The translations under genes were made by a program, and so were the position numbers. A stretch of DNA of 64,000 nucleotides from Lysinibacillus_B sp031181585. Lineage in GTDB: Bacteria > Bacillota > Bacilli > Bacillales_A > Planococcaceae. The notes beneath the pieces are model-generated. The model was not told the DNA's origin. It saw only the letters and a list, made by a program, of their open reading frames with translations, and did not search any database. The stretch spans positions 4,030,001 to 4,094,000 of the forward strand of contig NZ_CP154840.1 in assembly GCF_047301505.1 (NCBI RefSeq). The letters run 5' to 3'. Shown in pieces: positions 25,341-33,666 of the stretch (within the stretch, counting starts at the first letter, position 1; each line of letters starts with the position of its first letter).

Positions 25341-26975
25341 CTACATCATTCCTGGCATGCCGCCCATAGCGCCCATGTCTGGCATACCTGAGCCAGCTGG
25401 TTCTGGAATATCTGCTACGACTGCTTCTGTTGTTAAGAATAATGCTGCTACAGAAGCTGCGTTTTGTAATGCTGAACGAGTTACTTTCGCTGGGTCTACA
25501 ACACCTGCTTCGATCATGTTTACCCATTCGCCTGTTGCTGCGTTGAAGCCGATACCAACTTCTTCGCGTTTTAGGCGGTCAACGATGATAGAACCTTCAA
25601 GACCTGCGTTTTCAGCAATTTGACGTACTGGTTCTTCTAATGCGCGAAGGATGATTTTTACACCTGTCGCAACGTCGCCCTCTACTGTTTCAAGAACTTG
25701 TTCTACTGCGCTGTATACATTTAGAAGGGCAGTACCACCACCTGATACGATACCTTCTTCTACCGCTGCACGTGTAGAGTTTAAAGCGTCCTCAATACGT
25801 AGTTTGCGTTCTTTTAGTTCTGTTTCTGTTGCAGCACCAACTTTGATTACTGCTACACCGCCAGCTAATTTTGCTAGGCGTTCTTGTAATTTTTCTTTGT
25901 CAAATTCAGATGCTGTATCTTCAAGCTGTGTACGGATTTGCGCAACACGTGCTTCAATGTCAGATGTATTGCCTTCACCCTCGATAATTGTTGTATTATC
26001 TTTTGATACGACAACTTTTGAAGCGCGTCCAAGTGATGTAATGTCAGCTAATTTTAAGTCTAAACCAAGTTCTTGTGTAATCACTTGACCGCCAGTTAAA
26101 ATAGCGATGTCTTCAAGCATTGCTTTACGACGGTCACCGAAACCTGGTGCTTTTACAGCTACCGCATAGAAGATACCGCGTAATTTGTTTAATACTAATG
26201 TAGCTAATGCTTCACCTTCTACATCTTCAGCAATAATTAGTAATGGGCGGTTTGTTTGTTTTACCGACTCTAATAATGGCAGAATTTCTTGGATATTTGA
26301 GATTTTTTGATCTGTTACTAAAATAAATGGATTCTCTAGTACTGCTTCCATTTTGTCAGTATCTGATACCATGTAGTGAGAAAGGTATCCACGGTCGAAT
26401 TCCATACCTTCTACAACATCTAATTCTGTTGTGAAACCACGTGATTCCTCAATTGTGATAACACCATCGTTGCCCACTTTTTCCATAGCATCTGCAATGT
26501 ATTGGCCAATTTCTTCATCCGATGAAGAGATTGCCGCTACTTGTGCGATTGCTTCTTTGTTTTCTACTGGACGTGAGATTGTTTGCAGCTCCGTTAAAGC
26601 AGCAGCAACCGCTTTATCGATACCGCGGCGGATACCTACAGGGTTTGCACCTGCTGTTACGTTTTTTAAACCTTCGCGGATCATTGCTTGTGCTAATACT
26701 GTTGCAGTTGTTGTACCGTCCCCTGCAATTTCATTTGTCTTAGAAGCAACTTCTGCTACTAATTTTGCACCCATGTTTTCATATGGATTTTCAAGCTCGA
26801 TTTCTTTTGCGATGGAAACACCATCATTTGTAATTAATGGAGAACCGAATTTTTTCTCTAATACAACGTTGCGTCCTTTTGGTCCAAGTGTTACCTTTAC
26901 AGCATTTGCTAATTTATCAACACCCGCCGCCATTAATGAACGTGCTTCTTCTGAGAACTTAATGTCTTTTGCCAT
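25341..26975 (-). CDS. groEL: Chaperonin GroEL (Hsp60)
   Basis: 544 aa, the normal length. It forms the double-ring ATP-driven folding chamber with GroES. Family signatures include AKDIKFSEEARSLM at the N-terminus, GPKGRNVVLEK and GDGTTTATVLA (ATP binding, about 30-95), AAVEEGIVSGGGTALL (about 403-418) and the flexible Gly-Met tail ending GGMPGMM. It lies downstream of groES in a two-gene operon under a CIRCE operator, so HrcA repression and heat induction are expected. Confidence 0.98.
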   Translation of the reverse strand: MAKDIKFSEEARSLMAAGVDKLANAVKVTLGPKGRNVVLEKKFGSPLITNDGVSIAKEIELENPYENMGAKLVAEVASKTNEIAGDGTTTATVLAQAMIREGLKNVTAGANPVGIRRGIDKAVAAALTELQTISRPVENKEAIAQVAAISSSDEEIGQYIADAMEKVGNDGVITIEESRGFTTELDVVEGMEFDRGYLSHYMVSDTDKMEAVLENPFILVTDQKISNIQEILPLLESVKQTNRPLLIIAEDVEGEALATLVLNKLRGIFYAVAVKAPGFGDRRKAMLEDIAILTGGQVITQELGLDLKLADITSLGRASKVVVSKDNTTIIEGEGNTSDIEARVAQIRTQLEDTASEFDKEKLQERLAKLAGGVAVIKVGAATETELKERKLRIEDALNSTRAAVEEGIVSGGGTALLNVYSAVEQVLETVEGDVATGVKIILRALEEPVRQIAENAGLEGSIIVDRLKREEVGIGFNAATGEWVNMIEAGVVDPAKVTRSALQNAASVAALFLTTEAVVADIPEPAGSGMPDMGAMGGMPGMM

Positions 26976-27082
26976 TTAAAAAACCCTCCTAAAATATCAA
27001 GCTTTTTATATTGAATGTGCTGCACATCGAAACGCCGGATATCCTGGCACGCATGCGATGTGATACGTATAAAAATTCTGAA

Positions 27083-27367
27083 TTAAGCTAGTACTGCTAA
27101 AATGTCACTTTCACGTAGAACTAAGTAGTCTTTACCGTCGTATTTCACTTCTGTACCTGCGAATTTAGAGAAGATGACTTCGTCGCCAACTTGTACATCA
27201 AGCTCGACGCGAACGCCGTTATCTAATACACGGCCTGTCCCAACAGCTACGACTTTACCTGTTTGTGGCTTTTCCTTCGCTGAGTCAGGTAATACAAATC
27301 CTGAAGTTGTTGTAACCTCTACCTCAACTGTTTCGATAATGATACGATCACCTAATGGTCTTAACAA
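27083..27367 (-). CDS. groES: Co-chaperonin GroES (Hsp10)
   Basis: 94 aa, from a TTG start at 27367 giving LRPLGDRIII, the canonical N-terminus, with AGGAGG 9 nt upstream. A TTG three codons earlier abuts the ribosome binding site and is unlikely. The mobile loop (about 16-34, TTTSGFVLPDSAKEKPQTGK) and the C-terminal YLVLRESDILAVLA are typical. It caps the GroEL ring. First gene of the CIRCE-regulated operon. Confidence 0.97.
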   Translation of the reverse strand: MLRPLGDRIIIETVEVEVTTTSGFVLPDSAKEKPQTGKVVAVGTGRVLDNGVRVELDVQVGDEVIFSKFAGTEVKYDGKDYLVLRESDILAVLA

Positions 27368-27409
27368 GTGAAACAACCTCCTACAAATTAATGTGATATA
27401 TTTATTTTA

Positions 27410-27436
27410 TTAGCACTCAACACCTTAGAGTGCTAA
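27410..27436 (-). promoter_or_regulatory. CIRCE operator (HrcA binding site)
   Basis: Perfect inverted repeat TTAGCACTC-N9-GAGTGCTAA, 43 nt upstream of the groES start. This is the standard target of the HrcA heat-shock repressor. Confidence 0.98.
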
Positions 27437-27446
27437 CACATTTTCT

Positions 27447-27475
27447 ATATTAATGAATTTCTTTTTTTTTTGCAA
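27447..27475 (-). promoter_or_regulatory. Sigma-A promoter of groESL
   Basis: On the minus strand the -35 element is TTGCAA (27470-27475) and the -10 is TAATAT (27447-27452), separated by 17 bp, placing the start of transcription at the edge of the CIRCE operator. Confidence 0.85.
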
Positions 27476-27571
27476 GTCAGAATGCTAAAAAATTTTGTTT
27501 TCTTCCCATATTCCTCTAGAATAGAAGTAACGCTTATATATCATAGTCAATGACAAAGGGAGTTATTCGTT

Positions 27572-28318
27572 TTGGAATCAACAATTACTGAAAAGAAGAA
27601 GTCATACAAAACAGCATTCTTTATATTGCTGACGTACATTTTTGTCTTTCAATTATCCGCCCTGCTGCTTCGGCTGCCGGGTGCCCAGGAATTCGTACTC
27701 GGCTTAATAGACGCACCGCCGGAGGAAAAGGGTTCCATTTTGGCAGGATGGTGGTCATTCATCTTTGGAATTATTTCCCTCATCATTATTGCGCTGCTCG
27801 TTAAACGCGACAAAAACTTCTTTAATATTTATGAAGGAAAAAAAGCATCTACAACCGAGGCAATCGGCTGGGGAATCATTGGTTTCTTCATGGTATTTGT
27901 CGGGCAGATCATCGGTGCGGCTATCGAGATGGCAATTGGCATCGAGGGCGGCTCGGAAAATACAGCCACATTAGTAGAGGTTGCAAAGATGGCTCCTGTA
28001 ATGGTACTCGTGATTGCTATCATTGGCCCTATTTTGGAGGAGTTTGTCTTCCGCCGGGTCGTGTTTGGATCATTTATCCAAACACAGGGCTTCTGGCTCT
28101 CTGCTATCATTAGTTCCATTGTTTTTGCGGCAATCCATTTTGACTTTACCCACATTTTGCTGTATACAATCTGCGGATTGATTTTTGCTTTTCTTTATTA
28201 CAAGACAAAACGTTTACTGGCATCCATCGTTGCCCATGTTTTGCTTAACAGCTTTGTAAGTATCGTCAACTTAAATGCCGATAAGCTTCAGCAGATTATG
28301 GATAATATGCCTAAGTAA
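27572..28318 (+). CDS. CPBP-family intramembrane metalloprotease (YdiL-like)
   Basis: 248 aa with about seven hydrophobic segments. The CPBP/Abi catalytic motifs are present: EEFVFR (Glu156-Glu157 to Arg161), FAAIHFD (His189) and HVLLN (His222). Related proteases (Rce1, MroQ) cleave within membranes; the substrate is unknown. Position next to groES matches YdiL, the B. subtilis protein between the tat/rex region and groESL. It is the divergent neighbour of groES and has its own terminator. Confidence 0.88.
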   Translation: MESTITEKKKSYKTAFFILLTYIFVFQLSALLLRLPGAQEFVLGLIDAPPEEKGSILAGWWSFIFGIISLIIIALLVKRDKNFFNIYEGKKASTTEAIGWGIIGFFMVFVGQIIGAAIEMAIGIEGGSENTATLVEVAKMAPVMVLVIAIIGPILEEFVFRRVVFGSFIQTQGFWLSAIISSIVFAAIHFDFTHILLYTICGLIFAFLYYKTKRLLASIVAHVLLNSFVSIVNLNADKLQQIMDNMPK

Positions 28319-28354
28319 AATAAGACCTTCCGTCCGCGGAGGGTCTTATTTTTA
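28319..28354 (+). terminator. Terminator of the CPBP protease gene
   Basis: Arms AAGACCTTCC / GGAGGGTCTT followed by TATTTTTA on the plus strand. Confidence 0.88.
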
Positions 28355-28436
28355 TATAAATAGCTGCTTAAAGAGGTTTTTATCTCCCTTTCGTCGTATT
28401 TATCTTTAAATAAGAAGTGAATAAGGGGGTTTCTGA

Positions 28437-29951
28437 TTGAACAGTTCAAACTTGCTCGCGCGTAACGCTCGTAAGTATCCAATGTCAGAAGCGGTTGTCA
28501 GTTTGGGAAAAAGAACGTCATTTGGAGAACTTGATTTACTCGTTAATAAGTTTTCAAATGCTTTACTGAACCAGGGCTTGCAAAAAGGCGACCGGATTGT
28601 TCTTTTTATACCTAATGTATTGGATTTTGTTATCAGCTATTTTGCTGTACAACGTATCGGTGCTATTGTTGTCCCGATCAATGCTAAATTTTCACTTCGA
28701 GAGGTCGAATTTGTTATGACCCATAGTGAGGCAAGGTGCATTATCACCCATGATATGCTATTTCCAAATGTGTCCTCTTTACACTTAGGCGAAATAAAAA
28801 TAAAAACTGGTTCTGCAGCAAATAGCTGGTTAAGCATGGAAGAGCTTTTGGAGAAGGCTGGTGATACAGTCATTCCTTGTCATCTGTCGGAGGATGATTT
28901 ATCCACTATTTTATATACATCCGGTACAACAGGTGACCCAAAAGGTGTTCTCTTCTCCTATCGAAATATCTTAACTGTCGCAAATATGATTGCTGTTGAA
29001 ATGGAAGTGAAGCCGGAAAGCAGGATGCTGCTCATGATGCCGCTCAGCCATTCGGCTCCCCTTCATCTATTTTTGATGGCCGCTTTTATTGTGGGCTGTA
29101 CAAGCGTATTAACACCGACCTTCACACCTGACTTACTGATTGAATCAGTTATAAATGAAAGAACGACCCATTTCTTCGGTGCACCTGTCGCTTACTTAGT
29201 AACTGCACAGAACCCTCGATTGATAGAAGCAGACCTTTCATCAATGAAATGGTGGGTATACGGAGGTGCCCCCTTATCAAAAAATGAGGTGCTTATGATA
29301 GCAGAGAAATTCAAGACCGATCGACTTGTTAGTGTTTACGGTCTGACAGAGGCTGGTCCTTCTGGTTCTCTTCTCCTTGCTGACGAGCATCCGCATAAAG
29401 CAGGCAGTATTGGACGCCGCGCTCCCTTAGGAACTGAGCTGCGCATTGTAGATGAGGAAGGCCGAGATGTCCTAAATGGTGAGGTCGGCGAAATTGTATT
29501 GTATGGTGAAGGCAATATGCAAGGCTATTATAAAAATGAAAAAGCAACATCTGCTGCGTTTATAGATGGCTGGCTCCGAACAGGAGATCTCGCCCGTATG
29601 GATGAGGAAGGCTACCTATGGATTGTCGACCGCAAAAAGGATGTCATTATTTCAGGAGGTATTACGATTTATCCAAAGGAAATCGAAGAGATGCTGCTGC
29701 AGTTTAATGGAATAGCAGAAGCGGCGGTCATTGGCATTCCCCATCCAGAGTGGGGAGAAACAATAAAGGCTGTGTTTTCCGGGCACAGTAATATTGATAT
29801 TGAAAAGTTGAAGGGCTACTTATCTAAAAATCTAGCAAGTTATAAAGTTCCTCGAATTTTTGAACAACTGAATTCTCTCCCCCGAAATGCATCAGGAAAA
29901 ATACTTAAACAGCAGCTGAAAGGTGACGTGTTAAATGAAAGTATTAGCTAA
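28437..29951 (+). CDS. Acyl-CoA synthetase (class I adenylate-forming)
   Basis: 504 aa, activating a carboxylic (probably fatty) acid to its acyl-CoA through an acyl-AMP. The phosphate-binding loop is YTSGTTGDPKG (160-170). The A5 motif YGLTEAGPSG (near 300) and A7/A8 region TGDLARMDEEGYLWIVDRKKD...SGG (about 380-408) are intact, with the conserved Lys in NASGKILK near the end. It starts with TTG at 28437 preceded by AAGGGGG. It overlaps the downstream dehydrogenase by 17 nt, so the two encode successive steps on the same substrate. Substrate chain length cannot be read. Confidence 0.88.
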   Translation: MNSSNLLARNARKYPMSEAVVSLGKRTSFGELDLLVNKFSNALLNQGLQKGDRIVLFIPNVLDFVISYFAVQRIGAIVVPINAKFSLREVEFVMTHSEARCIITHDMLFPNVSSLHLGEIKIKTGSAANSWLSMEELLEKAGDTVIPCHLSEDDLSTILYTSGTTGDPKGVLFSYRNILTVANMIAVEMEVKPESRMLLMMPLSHSAPLHLFLMAAFIVGCTSVLTPTFTPDLLIESVINERTTHFFGAPVAYLVTAQNPRLIEADLSSMKWWVYGGAPLSKNEVLMIAEKFKTDRLVSVYGLTEAGPSGSLLLADEHPHKAGSIGRRAPLGTELRIVDEEGRDVLNGEVGEIVLYGEGNMQGYYKNEKATSAAFIDGWLRTGDLARMDEEGYLWIVDRKKDVIISGGITIYPKEIEEMLLQFNGIAEAAVIGIPHPEWGETIKAVFSGHSNIDIEKLKGYLSKNLASYKVPRIFEQLNSLPRNASGKILKQQLKGDVLNESIS

Positions 29952-31605
29952 ACAACCAGACTACATTGAAAATTTCTATTTACGGGACGAAACCCTGCAA
30001 AATATTTTAAAAGACAAACTGCCATCCCCCTTTTTCAATTATGCCGATCGCGAATTAGCCATTTTTGGAGCTCTTTGTGCGGGACCTATTGATGAACGTG
30101 CGAAGCATACGGACCGTGAAGGTGAACCGCGTCTAATCCGCTATGATAAATTTGGAGAAGAAACGAGTCACGTGTGGGTCAATGAAGGCTATAAACAAAC
30201 GGTGAAAGATACGTACAATACGGGAATTGTCGGCTATGTGCACAAGGAAATCCCCGAGCTTGGCCATAGGGGAAACTATCTATATAGCTTTGCTCAAGGA
30301 TATATTCTTTCCCAAAGCGAGCCGGGCTTTTACTGTCCTGTTACGTTAACGATGGCAACAGCCTACTTATTTGAGCACTATGCAGACGAAGCTCTAAAGA
30401 AACGGTTTATGCCTCACATCTGTTCTACAGGCGGCGTTAAGCTGTACGAAGGAGCAACCTTTCTAACTGAAAGACAAGGGGGCTCGGATGTCGGAGCTAA
30501 TGTAGTCGAAGCAAGATTCATTGATGGCGCTTACTATTTATATGGTGAAAAGTATTTTGCTTCTAACGCCGGTCAGTGTGGTGTCGCTATGGTCCTTGCC
30601 CGCATGGAAGGAGCATCCTCTGGTTCAAAAGGGCTCACCTTATTTGCTGTACCTTGGCATTTGGATGATGGTTCATTAAATGGGATTACGGTTCGGAGGT
30701 TAAAAGATAAATTAGGTGTCCGAGCCGTACCATCTGGAGAAGTTGCCTTCGATCATGCAAAGGCATACATTGTAGGAGATGCATCGAAGGGGATTTACTA
30801 TATGCTTGAAGCGTTAAATTTATCACGAATTTGTAATGCAGCTGCCTCACTTGGCATTATGCAGCGCGCCTTGCAAGAGGCCTATACCTATACGTCTGCC
30901 CGCTCCTCATTCGGGGCCCAACTGACACAGTACCCAGTCATCCAGCATAGTTTAATGAAGCTAAAAGCAAAGCAGCATGCAGAGCTTATTTCATTATTTG
31001 ATTTAATTGAACTGTATGATAACGTGACAGCAGGAAATGGAACGAAAGAGGATCAAATTCTTGTTCGTCTTTTAATAGCGCTTGTCAAAAAGGAAACGGC
31101 AGAACAAGCAATCCACTTCTCACATGAAGCGATTGAACTGCACGGAGGAAATGGGTATATCGAGGATTTTGTAACCCCTCGCCTGTTACGTGATGCTCAA
31201 GTGCTGACCGTATGGGAAGGCACGGCCAATATTTTAGCCTTGGAGCTCATTCGCCTCGTCCGGAAGTTCAGTGTCCATGATCTGTTCATTCAAAGAATGG
31301 AACAACGCCTGAGTTTACTTATACCTTGCCGTTTAACAGAAATTGCAGAAGCAAAATTAGAAGAGACACGGGAGTTACTGCAGCAATTTGCGGCGCTCGA
31401 TGAAACAATGCAAACCTTTGAAGCAAAGACCTTTATGAAACAGCTTGTCTCGCTCTATGAAAGCGTAAATGTAGTGGAATATGCAAAAAAACACCGGGGG
31501 CAGGGAGAACAATTGGCAGCCGTGTTTTTAGAAGAGGAGTGGAACCTGCGCTCACTTGGTGAACAAGCAAAAGCAATCCGCTATTTCGGGGAAATTTTCT
31601 CATAA
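29935..31605 (+). CDS. Acyl-CoA dehydrogenase, AidB-like family
   Basis: 556 aa flavoenzyme of the AidB/long-form acyl-CoA dehydrogenase group, close to E. coli AidB in length (about 540). Signatures include FLTERQGGSDVGAN (FAD and substrate contact, about 175-188), ASNAGQCGVAMVLAR, ARSSFGAQLTQYPVIQH and GGNGYIEDFVTPRLLRDAQVLTVWEGTANI (about 400-430), where the E in WEGTANI sits at the usual position of the family. It is coupled to the acyl-CoA synthetase gene. Likely role: oxidation of a branched or unusual acyl-CoA; a DNA-alkylation-protection role as for AidB is possible but unsupported here. Confidence 0.85.
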   Translation: MKVLAKQPDYIENFYLRDETLQNILKDKLPSPFFNYADRELAIFGALCAGPIDERAKHTDREGEPRLIRYDKFGEETSHVWVNEGYKQTVKDTYNTGIVGYVHKEIPELGHRGNYLYSFAQGYILSQSEPGFYCPVTLTMATAYLFEHYADEALKKRFMPHICSTGGVKLYEGATFLTERQGGSDVGANVVEARFIDGAYYLYGEKYFASNAGQCGVAMVLARMEGASSGSKGLTLFAVPWHLDDGSLNGITVRRLKDKLGVRAVPSGEVAFDHAKAYIVGDASKGIYYMLEALNLSRICNAAASLGIMQRALQEAYTYTSARSSFGAQLTQYPVIQHSLMKLKAKQHAELISLFDLIELYDNVTAGNGTKEDQILVRLLIALVKKETAEQAIHFSHEAIELHGGNGYIEDFVTPRLLRDAQVLTVWEGTANILALELIRLVRKFSVHDLFIQRMEQRLSLLIPCRLTEIAEAKLEETRELLQQFAALDETMQTFEAKTFMKQLVSLYESVNVVEYAKKHRGQGEQLAAVFLEEEWNLRSLGEQAKAIRYFGEIFS

Positions 31606-31730
31606 AAACAAGACGGTACGATCTCCGCTATCCACAGACAGTTAGAATTGCACATGCGGAGAAAGCAAAAAAGACTTGGCATGACCGCCTAGCCGTTATC
31701 GAACGTATAGAATTTTATAGATTGTTACAC

Positions 31731-31768
31731 AAATTAAAACGTGCCATCTTCTTTTGACGGCACGTTAT
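31731..31768 (-). terminator. Terminator of tatAC
   Basis: Arms AACGTGCC / GGCACGTT overlap the tatC stop codon and are followed on the minus strand by TTTTAATTT. Confidence 0.88.
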
Positions 31769-32586
31769 CTTTGCATTTCTTCTATTTGTCTTTTTTGCTC
31801 CGCCAGCAGTTCTTCTACTTGAAGTTCCCTCTCACGCTCTTGTTCTTCACGGATACGCTGCTCTTCAGCCTCTATATACTTACGGTATCCGGCACGCGAA
31901 ATCAGGATGCTTACTTCATACAAAATGAAAAGCGGTACAGCTACAATCAGGTTTGATACAAAGTCAGGCGGTGCCAGGAAAGCAGCTAGTACAAAGAGAA
32001 CAAAATAGGAATACTTACGAAACTTGACCATCAGTGCCGGATTTAATATACCAATCCGGGCTAAGAACAATGTCACAACCGGCAGCTGAAATACAAAGCC
32101 AAACGGCAGCACAAGCGTAAATAAAAATGAAAAGTATTCATTAATTCCGATCGTCTGCTGAATATCCAAATCCGCCGATAAGCTCGTCATAAAGCTCATC
32201 ACATACGGAAATAACACAAAATAGGAAAAAGAAATGCCTAGTAAAAATAAGAAAAAGGCATACGGTATATATTTGAGCGTTGCTTTTCGCTCCGACTCAA
32301 GCAAGCCTGGTGTGATAAACGACCATAACTGGTATAGCAATACCGGTACAGTGAAAACCAAAGCCAAGCTAAACATTACTTTTAAAAAGACAGCAAGCGT
32401 ATCGGCGGGCGCAAATGCATTTAGCGTAAATTGCGCTGCTTCATCACTAAACTGGATATATTTGATAATAGGCTCCGTTAAGAAAAAACTACCAACAAGG
32501 GCTAGTACAAAGAATAGCGCCGTGACAACAAGGCGGCTTCTTAACTCTTCCATATGTTCTACTACAGTTAGTTCTCTTGGATTCAT
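31765..32586 (-). CDS. tatC: Twin-arginine translocase subunit TatC
   Basis: Receptor subunit that binds twin-arginine signal peptides, 273 aa, with six hydrophobic segments. The N-terminus has the family signature VVEHMEELRSRL (8-19), which contacts the signal peptide, and the conserved SFxxLFPYV-type region (FVLFPYVMSF). It ends in a long charged tail (about 235-273, EEQRIREEQERERELQVEEL then AEQKRQIEEM), longer than in most Bacillus TatC proteins. tatA lies immediately upstream, forming a minimal TatA-TatC system, and tatAC shows the same neighbours (rex, ABC-F) as the B. subtilis tatAy-tatCy region. Confidence 0.93.
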   Translation of the reverse strand: MNPRELTVVEHMEELRSRLVVTALFFVLALVGSFFLTEPIIKYIQFSDEAAQFTLNAFAPADTLAVFLKVMFSLALVFTVPVLLYQLWSFITPGLLESERKATLKYIPYAFFLFLLGISFSYFVLFPYVMSFMTSLSADLDIQQTIGINEYFSFLFTLVLPFGFVFQLPVVTLFLARIGILNPALMVKFRKYSYFVLFVLAAFLAPPDFVSNLIVAVPLFILYEVSILISRAGYRKYIEAEEQRIREEQERERELQVEELLAEQKRQIEEMQR

Positions 32587-32604
32587 AAAATTGACATCCT
32601 TAAC

Positions 32605-32820
32605 TTACTTGATTGAATCGTTATCTTTATGATCGATAACTTTCTTTTTATTATCGTCATCGTCATCAGCTAAACCTTTAGTAGCGTTTTTGAATTCGCG
32701 AAGTGTCGAGCCCATCGCTTTTCCTAGCTCAGGCAGTTTCTTCGGTCCAAAAATTAATACCGCTACTACACCGATAATAACTAGGCTTACTGGTCCAATC
32801 GCATTTAAATGCACAACCAT
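32605..32820 (-). CDS. tatA: Twin-arginine translocase subunit TatA
   Basis: 71 aa pore-forming subunit. One N-terminal membrane helix (about 4-20), the conserved FGPKKLPELGKAMGSTLREFK hinge and amphipathic helix (here split at residues 24-44), and an acidic tail (DDDDDNKKK). The ATG at 32820 is preceded by GAGGAGGTG; an upstream in-frame start at 32850 would add ten residues without a good site. Conserved Phe-Gly at the hinge identifies TatA/E rather than TatB. Co-transcribed with tatC, 18 bp apart. Confidence 0.95.
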   Translation of the reverse strand: MVVHLNAIGPVSLVIIGVVAVLIFGPKKLPELGKAMGSTLREFKNATKGLADDDDDNKKKVIDHKDNDSIK

Positions 32821-32902
32821 TACAGCCACCTCCTCTATTATATGTATCATTTTACCGTAACACCTGCATTTTTGCTATTAGATTAAATGTGAATAATTTA
32901 CG

Positions 32903-33538
32903 TCAGCTTTCGCTATTACGGATTAAGTAAATGAGGGCTTGTAACTCTACTGATAAATCTATATTCATTAGCTTCATCGAGTCAGGTACTGTCAGTCTGA
33001 TTGGCGTGAAGTTTAATATTCCCTTTGCGTTCATCTTCGCCAGCCGGTCGGTCATCGTTTGTGCTGAACGGGCTGAAACGGTTAAAATAGCCAGCTCTGC
33101 TCTATATTCCTCGTACATCTCTTCTAGCCGATCTGGATGAAATACAGGAATATTGCTGATTTCTGTTCCTTCATACGGCGCCTTCGAATCGAATGCTACA
33201 ACGATACGAGTATTGTGGTTCTTTTGGAAGTTGTATTTAAGAAATGCATTCCCCAAATTCCCCACCCCGATCAACGCTACATTCGTCGCCTCATCCTGAT
33301 CTAAAGTTTGACGGAAAAAAGATAATAAATGCTGGACATCATAGCCATATCCTTTTTTCCCTAACGCGCCAAAATATGAAAAGTCCCGGCGAATCGTCGC
33401 TGGATCAATCTTCATTGCATCACTTAGTTCTTGGGATGAGATCCGCTTTTTCCCCTCTTGAGCAAAGTTTTGAAGAAAACGGTAATAAAGAGGAAGCCTT
33501 TTCGTAGTTGCCTGAGGAATTTTATATTCTTTGTTCAC
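32903..33538 (-). CDS. rex: Redox-sensing transcriptional repressor Rex
   Basis: 211 aa NADH/NAD+ sensor. The N-terminal winged helix (about 5-75) contains QELSDAMKIDPATIRRDFSYFGALGKKGYGY, closely matching B. subtilis Rex. The C-terminal Rossmann domain has GVGNLGNAF (about 88-96) as dinucleotide loop. The GTG start at 33538 follows AGGGGG by 7 nt and gives VNKEYKIPQATTKRLP; an upstream TTG (33559) is less likely. It represses fermentation and anaerobic respiration genes when NADH is low. Sits between tatA and the divergent ABC-F gene, the order seen in B. subtilis. Confidence 0.95.
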   Translation of the reverse strand: MNKEYKIPQATTKRLPLYYRFLQNFAQEGKKRISSQELSDAMKIDPATIRRDFSYFGALGKKGYGYDVQHLLSFFRQTLDQDEATNVALIGVGNLGNAFLKYNFQKNHNTRIVVAFDSKAPYEGTEISNIPVFHPDRLEEMYEEYRAELAILTVSARSAQTMTDRLAKMNAKGILNFTPIRLTVPDSMKLMNIDLSVELQALIYLIRNSES

Positions 33539-33666
33539 ATACGTTCCCCCTACAATCAATTGGAAATCGTTTTAATCTTACTAAACATATAGAAACAAGT
33601 AAAGCACCTATCATTGCGCCCAATAGTTTCATCCAGTAAACTAAAGGATGAACTGAGGTGTAAAAA

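Noticed and set aside
25201..25527. Ser/Arg-rich open frame overlapping the groEL 3' end
   Set aside because: Shadow of groEL in another frame, extended through the direct repeats; no start signal.
31624..31661. CTCCGC...GCGGAG hairpin after the AidB-like gene as terminator
   Set aside because: The stem is short, the loop long, and no T-run follows on the plus strand.
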